Shown: positions 1 through 8,617 of the stretch, one piece after another | Position numbering within the stretch: position 1 is the stretch's first letter | Layout of the letters: every line of letters starts with the position of its first letter | From: an uncultured Gemmata sp. | GTDB lineage: Bacteria > Planctomycetota > Planctomycetia > Gemmatales > Gemmataceae | Length of the DNA stretch: 64,000 nt | Direction: 5' to 3' | Assembly (NCBI GenBank): GCA_937924775.1 | Contig: CALDUT010000001.1 | Location: forward strand, 186,001-250,000 | Position numbers and translations under genes: made by a program | The notes under the pieces: model-generated | What the model was told of the DNA's origin: nothing | Database searches by the model: none | The model's input: only the letters and a program-made list of their open reading frames with translations

Positions 1-321
1 TTGCGGCGTTTGCTCCGCGATGGCTGCGAAGGTATCCACGGCCCGCAGTTGGCACCCCAAGGCGTAGGCTAAGGCTTTCGCGGTGGCCAGTCCGACCCGA
101 AGACCGGTGTAGCTGCCTGGGCCCCGGCCGACCATGACCCCCGTCAGTTTTCGGGGGGAAATTCCCTCCGCTTTCAACATTCTGTCGATGGTGGGGAGGA
201 TTTCTCGCGCATGCCGGCGGCTGGTCGGCACATCGGCCTGCTGCCCCACTGCTGCATCACAAATCAGGCCCAGTCGCGCGATCGGACCGGAGGTTTCGAT
301 AATCAACCAGTTGTCGTTCAT
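1..321 (-). CDS. tsaB: TsaB, tRNA threonylcarbamoyladenosine synthesis subunit (3' end outside window)
   Basis: The visible 107 N-terminal residues read as TsaB, the ASKHA-fold partner of TsaD/TsaE in making the t6A37 modification of ANN-decoding tRNAs. The sequence starts MNDNWLIIETSG, matching the family's strand-1 ATP-fold start, and later shows the strongly conserved GRGPGSYTGLRVGLATAKALA block at about residues 69-89. The ATG at 319-321 is chosen because it sits directly before the conserved strand. The gene is divergent from the RNase H-like gene with about 100 bp between starts. The C-terminus is beyond position 1, so completeness cannot be judged. Confidence 0.9.
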   Translation of the reverse strand, partial: MNDNWLIIETSGPIARLGLICDAAVGQQADVPTSRRHAREILPTIDRMLKAEGISPRKLTGVMVGRGPGSYTGLRVGLATAKALAYALGCQLRAVDTFAAIAEQTPQ

Positions 322-424
322 TCCGCTGCTGGCCCTTAACGCAGCTGTCCACCGGGGAAAGGCTTCCCCACAATGGAAAGCATTCTAGCGCCACACTCTG
401 GAAGCTATCACCCACGAGAGACGA

Positions 425-1051
425 ATGAGCCGCACTGCCACCTTGTACATCGACGGGGCCGCCCGTGGCAATCCCGGACCGGCAGCCTACGCGGTCGTGT
501 TGACCAGTCCCGGTCAGCCAGACATTGAACAGGCACAAGCCATCGGCACCGCGACCAACAATATCGCCGAATATACCGCTTTGATAGAAGGTTTATCCCT
601 GGCTGCCCAAAGGGGTGTTCAAAAATTGAACATCTTCAGCGATAGCGAGTTGGTGGTGCGGCAGATGAACGGTGAATACCAAGTTCGCAGTCAGGAATTG
701 CGCAAGTTGCATGAAAAAGCTCGGCGACTGTGGGATCAATTTGAGCAAGTGACCATTCAGCACATCCCGCGGGAACAAAACCAACGGGCTGATACGCTGG
801 CCAATCAAGCCCTCGATGGCACGCGCGACACGAGCCGCCATGGCCAGAGTGGCCTCCTTAAGCTTGCACGAACGCCATCACCAACATTGGCCAGCGAAGA
901 AGCCATTCGCGCTGAGGCCATCCGCTGCCTAGCCGACGCCGCCCGCCATTGGGCTAGCCACGGAACGACCGAATTGGCCCCCGAAATGGTGTGGGATCAG
1001 TTGTGGTCGCTCTTGGAGGAAGCCGGACTTTTGAAAAAGAAGGCGCACTAA
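425..1051 (+). CDS. RNase HI-like ribonuclease with C-terminal extension
   Basis: A 208-aa protein whose first ~135 residues form an RNase H fold: LYIDGAARGNPGPAA carries the first catalytic Asp, NNIAEYTAL the Glu, FSDSELVV the second Asp, and REQNQRADTLAN the last Asp. This is the RnhA-type set for cleaving RNA in RNA-DNA hybrids, in the subgroup close to Bacillus YpdQ and archaeal RNase HI rather than E. coli RnhA. A further ~70 residues after the fold look helical and have no motif I recognise. The stop lies one base before the next ATG, so it is very likely co-transcribed with the PEP-utilising enzyme. Confidence 0.85.
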   Translation: MSRTATLYIDGAARGNPGPAAYAVVLTSPGQPDIEQAQAIGTATNNIAEYTALIEGLSLAAQRGVQKLNIFSDSELVVRQMNGEYQVRSQELRKLHEKARRLWDQFEQVTIQHIPREQNQRADTLANQALDGTRDTSRHGQSGLLKLARTPSPTLASEEAIRAEAIRCLADAARHWASHGTTELAPEMVWDQLWSLLEEAGLLKKKAH

Positions 1052-1052
1052 C

Positions 1053-3587
1053 ATGCCGGAAATCGTGTTCTTCGATCAGATCACCGATGCCGAGGTCGGA
1101 TCGGTCGGGGGCAAGGGTTTCAACCTCGGGAAAATGGTTCAAGCCGGGTTGCCTGTACCCCCGGGGTTTGTCGTCACCACCGCGGCATATCGACGCTTGG
1201 CCGAACACGGCCTGCGTTCCGACCCGGAACTGGTACGCGCGATTCTGGTGGCCTGCGAACAGATCGGGGGCGGATTGGTTGCCGTGCGATCGAGCGCCAC
1301 CGCCGAAGATGCCAGCGACACCAGCTTTGCTGGGCAGCAGGAGACGATTTTGGGGGTTTCGGGGCCAGCCGTTGTCGATGCGATTGAACGCTGTTGGCAG
1401 TCGCTGTTCTCCCAACGGGCCGTGGCCTATCGCCGCCGCCAGCAGCATGACGAAGCCGATCTGGCCATGGCAGTGGTGGTTCAACGCTTAGTGCCGGCGG
1501 ACGTGGCGGGGGTCTTGTTCACCCGCGACCCGCTCGACCCCGACGGGCGGCAGATGCTCGTGGAAGCCGCATGGGGGTTGGGGGAAAGTGTGGTCTCAGG
1601 ACGTGTACAACCCGATCGTTTCGCACTGGATCGGGTCAGTGGCCGTGTTCTCGACCGTCAGCGGGGTTCCAAGGCGGTTCGCGTCGATGCCGCCGGTGAA
1701 AGCCACGTTCCGCCCGAACAGCAACAACAGTTTTGTTTGGACGACCACGCACTCACTCAATTGGCCGACCTGGGCCGGCAGGTGGAAGCGTTCTACGGGC
1801 AACCACGCGATATCGAATGGGCCTACGCCGGCGGGCGTTTCTACTTGCTGCAAGCCCGACCGATCACGGTGGCTTCGGCGGCGGAACGCGAAGAAGTGCG
1901 GCAAGCAGTCATCCGCGAGTTGACCACGAAGGCGGACCCACGCGGCACTGTTTGGGTGCGGTATAACCTCAGCGAAGTGCTGCCCGCACCCACCCCCATG
2001 ACATGGGCGGTCATTCAACGGCTCTTGGCTGCCGATGGCGGCTTCGGTGCCATGAACCGCGATTTGGGGGCCCAACCCGATCCGGCGTTGGGTTCGCAAT
2101 CGGCCTTCGATCTGGTGGCCGGGCGACCGATGGTGAATCTGTCGCGGCTGCCGCGGATGCAATTCGCCCGCCCGCCGTTTGAGTACCCATTCGCGGAGTA
2201 TCGCCGCGACCCGCGAAAAGCTCTCGAACCCAAACCGGTTCTCAATCCGTTGGCCGGCCAAGGCTGTGTCAGCGGTATTCTGTCGCTGCCGCTGACGGTG
2301 TGGAATCTGTTCCGCTTCATGCGGACCACGCGGAAACAAGCGGCGAATTTCCCCGCTCAGTTTGCCGCCGAAGCCGCATCCTTCGCCACGACTGCCCAAC
2401 AGACATTGACACAGGATTGGACGCGACCAGACACCGCCCAACTCTTTCGCGAATTCCAAACGTGGGTTCAATGGACCCTGGTGGATTTCGCTCGGCACAG
2501 TCTGAAGCCCACAGTCTTCGCCGATTGGCTGTGGAACGATCTGGCGAGCATGCTCCAACCGCAACTGGGGGCAGAGCGCACCCGCGCTGCCTTAGGCGAA
2601 CTAAGCCTCGGCGCGGCCCCACCGGCGGAAGCCAACCTGTCGCGAGCGATCCGTGAACTTTCTGCGGGTCGGCTGGCCCGCGACGATTTCCTTGCACGTT
2701 TCGGGCATCGGGGTCCTAACGAAATGGAACTGGCCCAACCCCGGTGGGCAGAAGTTCCCAAGGAACTCGACAAACTCATTCGCCAAACTCCCCCGCACGA
2801 CTCCCCATCCGCAACCGACGAGAGTGAACGGATCGCCACGGAAGCGAAGCTCACTGGTCCGCAGCGTGATCAATTTTTGGACAAAGTCGGGCAACTACGG
2901 ACCTTCCTGGGCCTTCGCGAAGCGGGTAAACATTATTTGTTGATGGGTTACGCCGTGATCCGGCGGGCATTGGTGGAACTCGATCGCCGCTTCGGTTTGC
3001 AGGGCGGCATTTGGTTTCTGACGCCGGCGGATTTACCGTCGCTTTTGGCGGGGGAGGATGTATCGCAACGAATCGCCAGCGCGCGGAAGCGCCGGCAGAC
3101 GGAATTGACACTCGAAGTACCGCCCGTGCTTTTCAGCACCGATTTGGACGCGATTGGGCGTCCGCAACCGGTCAGCGGCGGCGGTCGTGAACTGGAAGGT
3201 ATTCCGCTTTCAGCGGGAGTGGCCGAAGGTCCGGCGTTGGTTCTCACCGAGCCAACCGCCGCTCCTCCCGAAGGCGGCTATGTGCTGGTCTGTCCCTCGA
3301 CCGACCCCGCGTGGGTGCCGCTGTTTGTGGCCGCCCGGGGCTTGGTCATGGAGACCGGTGGCGTTCTGTCCCACGGGGCGATCGTGGCCCGCGAATTTGG
3401 CCTGCCCGCGGTCGCCGGGCTACCCACCGCCACGCAGCAGATCACCACCGGGCAGCGTTTGTGGGTCGATGGTGGCCGCGGTCGTGTCGTCATCTTAGAC
3501 GCTGAAGTGCCTGCGAAAACACCCGCGCCCCCGCCGGCCTCGTCCCCGGATCCGGGCTCAGGTGCAAACACCTCACGCTTCGGCTAG
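1053..3587 (+). CDS. PEP-utilising phosphotransferase of rifampicin phosphotransferase (Rph)-like architecture
   Basis: An 844-aa protein. The N-terminal ~300 residues are a PPDK/PEP synthase ATP-grasp domain (GGKGFNLGKMVQAGLPVPPG; VRSSATAEDASDTSFAGQQE; WGLGESVVSGRV). The C-terminus holds the swivelling phosphohistidine domain, GGVLSHGAIVARE, with His774 as the phosphorylated residue. The protein ends ~65 residues later, so the PEP/pyruvate TIM barrel of true PEP synthase is absent. The order ATP-grasp, middle domain, His domain is that of rifampicin phosphotransferases and related enzymes; the substrate here is unknown. It overlaps the convergent isomerase gene by 15 bp. Annotation as PEP synthase would be misleading. 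Confidence 0.8.
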   Translation: MPEIVFFDQITDAEVGSVGGKGFNLGKMVQAGLPVPPGFVVTTAAYRRLAEHGLRSDPELVRAILVACEQIGGGLVAVRSSATAEDASDTSFAGQQETILGVSGPAVVDAIERCWQSLFSQRAVAYRRRQQHDEADLAMAVVVQRLVPADVAGVLFTRDPLDPDGRQMLVEAAWGLGESVVSGRVQPDRFALDRVSGRVLDRQRGSKAVRVDAAGESHVPPEQQQQFCLDDHALTQLADLGRQVEAFYGQPRDIEWAYAGGRFYLLQARPITVASAAEREEVRQAVIRELTTKADPRGTVWVRYNLSEVLPAPTPMTWAVIQRLLAADGGFGAMNRDLGAQPDPALGSQSAFDLVAGRPMVNLSRLPRMQFARPPFEYPFAEYRRDPRKALEPKPVLNPLAGQGCVSGILSLPLTVWNLFRFMRTTRKQAANFPAQFAAEAASFATTAQQTLTQDWTRPDTAQLFREFQTWVQWTLVDFARHSLKPTVFADWLWNDLASMLQPQLGAERTRAALGELSLGAAPPAEANLSRAIRELSAGRLARDDFLARFGHRGPNEMELAQPRWAEVPKELDKLIRQTPPHDSPSATDESERIATEAKLTGPQRDQFLDKVGQLRTFLGLREAGKHYLLMGYAVIRRALVELDRRFGLQGGIWFLTPADLPSLLAGEDVSQRIASARKRRQTELTLEVPPVLFSTDLDAIGRPQPVSGGGRELEGIPLSAGVAEGPALVLTEPTAAPPEGGYVLVCPSTDPAWVPLFVAARGLVMETGGVLSHGAIVAREFGLPAVAGLPTATQQITTGQRLWVDGGRGRVVILDAEVPAKTPAPPPASSPDPGSGANTSRFG

Positions 3588-4415
3588 GCATTCCCGGAGG
3601 AAGCGAATCCCGTGTTCGATGTCATGAAAACGTTCCTGTTGGGTGCCAACTTCGCGTTCGATGCACAACGGCCCGCGGTAACCGATCCGCTTGAGGGCCT
3701 TAATGAACGCACGGGTATTGGTCTGTCCGGTGCCGAGGGGGACTTCTTCGCCCCAGGTACCCTTCACCTTGGGACGGTTGGCATCTTTAACGTGAACACT
3801 GCGAATATCGGGAGCCAGTAGATCGAGAACCGCCAGCGGATCGTCTTTGTCGTAGAGCAACATATTCGCCGGATCGAAATTGATCTTCAGGTTCGGCGAC
3901 TGGAGCTCGTCGAGAGTGCGACGCAGCAGAGCGGCGGATTCTTGCCCGGTTTCGAAGGCGACAGTCACGCCAGCCGCTTGGGCTAGATCCGCCACTTGCG
4001 CTAGCGTATCGAGAAAGGACCGCCGTTCCGGCGAGCCGACCTCCGGAATGAACCCCGCATGCAGCATCAGATCGCTGAGGCCAAGTTCCTTGGTGCGAGC
4101 CAAGCCCCATTTGAAGCGTTCCAAGCGTTCCGGCCGCGTCGCGGGATCGCCAAAACCGCCGGTTCTTTCAATCGTCTGCGGAGTCGTATAATCCTCGCCT
4201 GGAAATCCGAGCATCGCCCCGCACATCTGAAAGCCTGCGGCTTTGGCTGCGGCCGGCATCGCGTCGCCTTCCGCCCAACTGGCATGATGCGGATCGCCGC
4301 AGGCAATCTGCACGACATTGATTTTCAGTTTGTCGAGAAAGTTTTTCAGTTCTGGAACGTTAGTTACTTGGAGGGACCAACTGCACACACCAATTGCCAG
4401 CGGTTCAATGGCCAT
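3573..4415 (-). CDS. Sugar phosphate isomerase/epimerase (xylose-isomerase-like TIM barrel)
   Basis: A 280-aa protein starting MAIEPLAIGVCSWSLQ. Metal ligands typical of the AP-endonuclease-2/xylose isomerase-like superfamily are visible: Glu in VAFETGQES, Asp in INFDPANMLLYD, His in VHVKDANR and Glu in CIEREVG near the C-terminus. This fits isomerisation or epimerisation of a sugar, inositol or hydroxypyruvate-like compound. The ATG at 4413-4415 is preferred over an upstream in-frame ATG at 4523 because the extra 36 residues do not resemble the family. It is divergent from a Tat-exported oxidoreductase; such pairs are common in planctomycete sugar catabolism, but the substrate is not readable. 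Confidence 0.85.
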   Translation of the reverse strand: MAIEPLAIGVCSWSLQVTNVPELKNFLDKLKINVVQIACGDPHHASWAEGDAMPAAAKAAGFQMCGAMLGFPGEDYTTPQTIERTGGFGDPATRPERLERFKWGLARTKELGLSDLMLHAGFIPEVGSPERRSFLDTLAQVADLAQAAGVTVAFETGQESAALLRRTLDELQSPNLKINFDPANMLLYDKDDPLAVLDLLAPDIRSVHVKDANRPKVKGTWGEEVPLGTGQTNTRAFIKALKRIGYRGPLCIEREVGTQQERFHDIEHGIRFLRECLAEA

Positions 4416-4523
4416 GATTGCCCTCAGGTCGAAATCAGGATTCGGACGATGCGCTTGGCAACGATTGTATAGCGTGAAGCGGTGACAGTCGCGGGAAAAG
4501 ATGCGTGTCGACATTTTCCGCAT

Positions 4524-4692
4524 TGTCGGATTTTTCGTGTCGGTCTTGCCGACAGTTCCTTACCCCAATGAAAGGAAGTGAACACAAACACCCTATGGCG
4601 ACCGCGGCAATGGTCGGTTTCCCCGACATTGCCGGGCCAGACACTGTCACCGATGGCGAAGCTATGGCAAAATCCGACACCACCCATGTCGG
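4524..4692. repeat. Cluster of TGTCGG/CCGACA hexamers, two as inverted pairs
   Basis: TGTCGG occurs at 4524-4529, 4538-4543 and 4687-4692; its complement CCGACA occurs at 4549-4554, 4623-4628 and 4674-4679. Two pairs are hyphenated palindromes: TGTCGG-5 nt-CCGACA at 4538-4554 and CCGACA-7 nt-TGTCGG at 4674-4692. Six copies in 169 bp is far above the chance expectation for a hexamer. The spacing suggests dimeric regulator half-sites in the promoter region of the divergent isomerase/oxidoreductase pair. That role is inference. Confidence 0.45.
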
Positions 4693-4897
4693 CCCGGTGC
4701 CGCTACCTTCAGCAAATTCGAACAAATTGTTCGCGATCGGTCACGGCGGCATCCTAGGGTAGAGCGAATTTCAGAAAATCGCGGATTTTCCTGCCGGTTG
4801 GCCCACCGTGCTGCGTTTATTCCAATGTCAAGAAATGATTAACGTCATGATGATCTCATAACTATCGAGATTCAGCTCCGAAATCGCCCAGGGAGCG

Positions 4898-4968
4898 CGG
4901 GCGGAGTTGAGGACAACGCGTCGCCCACACGCCCAACGCGTCGTTCTCCTCCGCCCGAGGTCATTTTT
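4898..4968 (+). terminator. Long hairpin with downstream T-run (orphan terminator or attenuator)
   Basis: The left arm 4898-4921 (CGGGCGGAG, two extra T, GAGGACAACGCGT) pairs with the right arm 4936-4957 (ACGCGTCGTTCTC, CTCCGCCCG) around a 14-nt loop. About 21 of 22 positions pair, counting one G-U, with one mismatch and a 2-nt bulge. TTTTT follows at 4964-4968. On the plus strand this resembles an intrinsic terminator, yet no plus-strand gene precedes it. It may attenuate the oxidoreductase leader, end an unannotated small RNA, or be a palindromic repeat. Confidence 0.55.
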
Positions 4969-5153
4969 CACTCCACCACGCTTTCTGGACTTTGGCGGAA
5001 CCGTTCTCTCTCTGGCGGAATTCCCCCGTTTCATTAACCTCGGCCAACAGTAAACTGATAGCCGATACCCCACACCCGTTCCGATCCGCCACGGCGATAA
5101 CCACCGGCGAGATCGTCGGAATATTTCCCGGTCTTTTTCGCGGAGTGCCTCGT

Positions 5154-6458
5154 ATGACAACTGCTCTCACCCGGCGGGAATTGCTGGCATCCTCAGCCAT
5201 GACACTGGCCGCCCCGGGATTCCTTTCAGCCCGCAATCCTAACGACAAACTCAATATCGCCATCCTCGGCGTGGCCAATCGCGGAGCGGCAAACCTCGCC
5301 GGAGTCGCCCACGAAAACATCGTGGCGTTGTGCGATGTCGACCCCGAGAACGCCAAAAAAGCCCGTGACCAATACCCGCGGGTTCCATTCTTCACCGACT
5401 ACCGCCAACTCTTCGACAAAGCCGCCAACACCTTCGATGCCGTCGTCATCAGCACGCCAGACCATACGCATTCTCTGCCGGCTTGTATCGCGATGAGTCT
5501 GAAAAAGCATGTGTATTGCGAAAAACCACTGGCCGAAACGGTTCAGGAAGTCCGGCAGATGCGGCAGCTGGCGGCGAAATACCGGGTGGTCACGCAGATG
5601 GGGACGCAAATTCACGCTGGGGACAATTACCGCCGCGTGGTGGAGATCCTGCAAGCGAAATTGTTGGGCGACATCCGCAAGGTATATGTGTGGAATAGCA
5701 GCCGACCGGTGGGTGGGCGGAAACTGACGACGAAACCTTCGGCGAAGTTCGACCTCGACCTGTGGATGGGCCCCATTGCCGGAGAGTTTTTTGCAGCCGA
5801 AATGAACAAATCAAGCTGGAACTTCCCGTGGCCGCACTTCCATTGGCGATGGTGGTGGGAATGGGGCGGCGGAACGCTGGCCGATCTCGGTTGCCACTAC
5901 ATGGACCTACCGTTTTGGGCCCTGGCTCTGACGTCGCCCCAAACGATCCGCGCCCATGGCAAGAAAACCTACACCGGCGACAACACCACCCCAGACGTGA
6001 TGCGGGTCGATTACCACTTCCCCGCAACCAAACAGCACGACGCCATCGACCTGGTGTGGGAACATGGCGTCCCTGGGCCGGAAGGTGGCCAGCGCAGCTT
6101 CCAAGGCTATGGGGCCGGAATTCTTTTTGTCGGCACGAAAGGCGAATTGGTCGCCGATTACACCAAACACCAGGTGCTGCCCAAGGCCTTCGCCCAGGAT
6201 TTCCGAGCCCCGGAGAAAAGTATCCCCCCGTCGATCGGTCACCACAAGGAATGGACAGAAGCGTGCAAAGGCCGCGGCACGCCCCTGTGCCACTTCGAGT
6301 ATGCGGCCCGCCTCACGGAAGCGGTGCTCCTGGGCAACGTCGCCTACCGTGCCGAGCAGGAAATCACCTGGAATTCTGAGAAAATGACTACCGGCCGCCC
6401 GTTGGCCGATCAGTACCTCGTGCCCAATCATCGCCGGGGCTGGGAACTGCCGAAGTGA
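5154..6458 (+). CDS. Tat-exported Gfo/Idh/MocA-family oxidoreductase
   Basis: A 434-aa NAD(P)-dependent oxidoreductase with an N-terminal twin-arginine signal (LTRRELLASSAMTLAAPG). The Rossmann start reads LNIAILGVANRGAANLAGV, followed by LCDVDPENAKKA and the family's EKPLAE motif at about residue 120. The C-terminal half is the usual substrate-binding beta-sheet domain with many Trp and His residues. Planctomycetes carry many such periplasmic paralogues, usually assumed to act on sugars. The ATG at 5154 directly precedes the Tat motif; an upstream start at 4992 would add 54 residues without signal character. It is divergent from a sugar isomerase. Confidence 0.9.
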   Translation: MTTALTRRELLASSAMTLAAPGFLSARNPNDKLNIAILGVANRGAANLAGVAHENIVALCDVDPENAKKARDQYPRVPFFTDYRQLFDKAANTFDAVVISTPDHTHSLPACIAMSLKKHVYCEKPLAETVQEVRQMRQLAAKYRVVTQMGTQIHAGDNYRRVVEILQAKLLGDIRKVYVWNSSRPVGGRKLTTKPSAKFDLDLWMGPIAGEFFAAEMNKSSWNFPWPHFHWRWWWEWGGGTLADLGCHYMDLPFWALALTSPQTIRAHGKKTYTGDNTTPDVMRVDYHFPATKQHDAIDLVWEHGVPGPEGGQRSFQGYGAGILFVGTKGELVADYTKHQVLPKAFAQDFRAPEKSIPPSIGHHKEWTEACKGRGTPLCHFEYAARLTEAVLLGNVAYRAEQEITWNSEKMTTGRPLADQYLVPNHRRGWELPK

Positions 6459-6683
6459 CAGCGGCTGCGCCAGCGGGTCACACGCCCCGGAGCTGTCACC
6501 CACCAACAATTGTCAAGGATGGAAACTCCTATAGGGAAAAGGGGCCGCGCCGCGGCTTTGAAGGGCTCGGAGGTTCCGCCGCAGGGCCTCCGAATGCTAG
6601 GCATGCGGCCACAGGGCCAGTATGGGCAGATCGTCCCGTGGCCGAAACCGCAGGAAGCCGCATTGAGGTTTCCTCTGGGAAGA

Positions 6684-8594
6684 TTATAGGCACCGTTCGG
6701 CTTGGGTGGAGTGGTGTTCGCGGACCACGTCGGCCAGCCCCTCGGCTGTCAGCCCCAGATCGGCGAGCAATTCATGGCGTTCGCCATGTTCGATGAACTG
6801 ATCCGGAATGCCGCGGCGAATGATGTTCCGCGTATCCAGCCCGGCAGCATTGGCCGCTTCCAGCACCGCTGAACCGAATCCGCCTTCGAGGGTGCCTTCC
6901 TCCACCGTCACCACCAGCGGCAATGTTTCCACCGCGCGGAGAATGATGTCTTTATCCAAGGGCTTCACAAAGCGGGCGTTGATGACCCCCATGTGAAATC
7001 CCTCGGCCCGGAGTTTCTTGGCCGCGGCCATACAATTCGACAACAGCGTCCCAAAGACGATAAAGCAGCCATCTTCGCCCCACGCGATCACTTCGGCTTT
7101 GCCCAGTTCGATCGGGGCCACCGGGGCGGTGCGTTCGACTTTCTCCAAGTTGGCTTTGGGGTAGCGCATCGAAATGGGGCCGGTGTGTTTGAGAGCGAAG
7201 CGGACCATCGGCTGCACGTCGGCCTCGTCGCCAGGGGCCATGCACACCATGTTCGGGAACAGTCGCAGGTACGGAATATCGAAAACGCCGTGGTGCGTTG
7301 GCCCTTCAGGACCGGTGAGGCCAGCGCGATCCATGCAGAAGATGACATGGAGATTCTGCAAACACACTTCTTGGAAAATCTGGTCGAAGCTGCGTTGCAG
7401 GAAGGTGCTGTAGATGTCGACGACCGGTTTGAGTCCGGCTTTGGCCTGCCCGGCGGCAAAGGCCACCGCGTGGCTTTCGCAGATGCCGACATCGAAGAAG
7501 CGCTCGGGGAAATCGGCGCGGACTTTCTCCAGCTTGTTCCCCTGGCACATCGCCGCGGTCAGCACGGTAACCTTGGGATCGTCTTGCATCGCCTGATGGA
7601 GCGCACCGCTGACCGCATCGGTGTAGGCTTTCGCGCTGGCTTTTTTGAGCGACACGATGACGCGATCCGGCCCGATCTGTTCAAACACCGGGGGCGTGTG
7701 GAAGGTGACCGGGTCGTTGGCGGCTTGCGGAACCCCCTGCCCCTTGGTGGTGAAAACGTGCAGGAGCAGAGGCCCCTGTTGGGTTTTCAGGTCTTTGAGA
7801 ATCTTCCGCAAGCCGGGCAAGTCGTGACCATCGACCGGGCCGAAGTAACGGAAACCGAGTTCCTCGAAGAGCATACCATCCTTCAGCCACGCCTTCAGAC
7901 CATCGCGCAACGCCTCCAGCGATGTGCGGGCCATTTCGCCAATGACCGGGATATTCTGCAAAATCTGATTGAGCCGTCGCTTGCCGCCTTGATAGAACCC
8001 GGTCATGCGGCATTGATCGAGATAGTTGGCCAGTCCCCCGGTCCGCGGGCAGATCGACATTTTGTTGTCGTTAAGAATGACAAGGACATTCTGTTTCATC
8101 CCGCCGATGTTGTTGAGGGCTTCCCACACAATCCCCGAGGGGAACGCCCCATCGCCGATGACCGCGACGGCATAGTTGTTGCGGCCCAACAGATCGTCGC
8201 CCGATTTAAGACCAGAGATGGTCGAAACACTCGAGCCGGCATGACCGGTCATGAACAAGTCGTAGTCGCTTTCTCCAGGATGAGGAAACCCCATCAGTCC
8301 GCCTTTGGTCCGGATGGTGTGGAAGCGGTGGTAGCGACCGGTGATAAGCTTGTGGGGGTAAATTTGGTGCCCGGTGTCCCAGATCAAGCGGTCTTTATCT
8401 TTGGAGAAGTCGAAGCTCAGGTGCAAAGCCAACGTCAGTTCGACAACGCCCAGATTGCTGGCGAAGTGGGCGGGGCGGGTGGTGAGGACGCGGATCAGCT
8501 CATCGCGGATTTCCTGTGTCAATTCTAGCAATTGCTCGTCCGACAGCGCGTGCAAATCGGCGGGTGAGTGTATTTGCGATAGTAGTTTGGCCAT
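6684..8594 (-). CDS. dxs: 1-deoxy-D-xylulose-5-phosphate synthase
   Basis: A 636-aa thiamine-diphosphate enzyme for the first step of the MEP isoprenoid pathway (pyruvate + glyceraldehyde-3-phosphate to DXP). Visible motifs are GHQIYPHKLITGR, the ThDP/Mg site GDGAFPSGIVWEALNN followed by NDNKMS, YFGPVDGHD, the transketolase pyrimidine domain with DRAGLTGPEGPTHHG, and the C-terminal RRGIPDQFIEHGER. The start is MAKLLSQIHSP at 8594; upstream in-frame codons overlap ispA and lack similarity. It sits 23 bp after ispA at the end of the xseA-xseB-ispA-dxs cluster, so precursor supply and prenyl chain formation are likely co-transcribed. Confidence 0.95.
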   Translation of the reverse strand: MAKLLSQIHSPADLHALSDEQLLELTQEIRDELIRVLTTRPAHFASNLGVVELTLALHLSFDFSKDKDRLIWDTGHQIYPHKLITGRYHRFHTIRTKGGLMGFPHPGESDYDLFMTGHAGSSVSTISGLKSGDDLLGRNNYAVAVIGDGAFPSGIVWEALNNIGGMKQNVLVILNDNKMSICPRTGGLANYLDQCRMTGFYQGGKRRLNQILQNIPVIGEMARTSLEALRDGLKAWLKDGMLFEELGFRYFGPVDGHDLPGLRKILKDLKTQQGPLLLHVFTTKGQGVPQAANDPVTFHTPPVFEQIGPDRVIVSLKKASAKAYTDAVSGALHQAMQDDPKVTVLTAAMCQGNKLEKVRADFPERFFDVGICESHAVAFAAGQAKAGLKPVVDIYSTFLQRSFDQIFQEVCLQNLHVIFCMDRAGLTGPEGPTHHGVFDIPYLRLFPNMVCMAPGDEADVQPMVRFALKHTGPISMRYPKANLEKVERTAPVAPIELGKAEVIAWGEDGCFIVFGTLLSNCMAAAKKLRAEGFHMGVINARFVKPLDKDIILRAVETLPLVVTVEEGTLEGGFGSAVLEAANAAGLDTRNIIRRGIPDQFIEHGERHELLADLGLTAEGLADVVREHHSTQAERCL

Positions 8595-8617
8595 GGTCCA
8601 CGACTCCCGTCGGCTCG

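Larger units (their letters stand above)
4416..5153. other. Non-coding region between divergent sugar genes
   Basis: These 738 bp separate the divergent isomerase and oxidoreductase starts. I see no convincing gene: short frames on both strands lack family similarity and ribosome sites. The region holds six copies of TGTCGG/CCGACA between 4524 and 4692 and a long hairpin at 4898-4957 followed by five T residues, both listed separately. Promoters of both flanking genes must lie here, but no clear -35/-10 pair stands out. Confidence 0.6.

Noticed and set aside
4505-4762. 85-codon frame in the divergent intergenic region
   Set aside because: No ribosome site, no similarity, and it overlaps the hexamer repeats, which explain the sequence better.
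6993-8528. A 511-codon open frame on the plus strand opposite dxs
   Set aside because: It lies fully antisense to the well-supported dxs gene, has no family similarity and reflects GC-rich codon structure.
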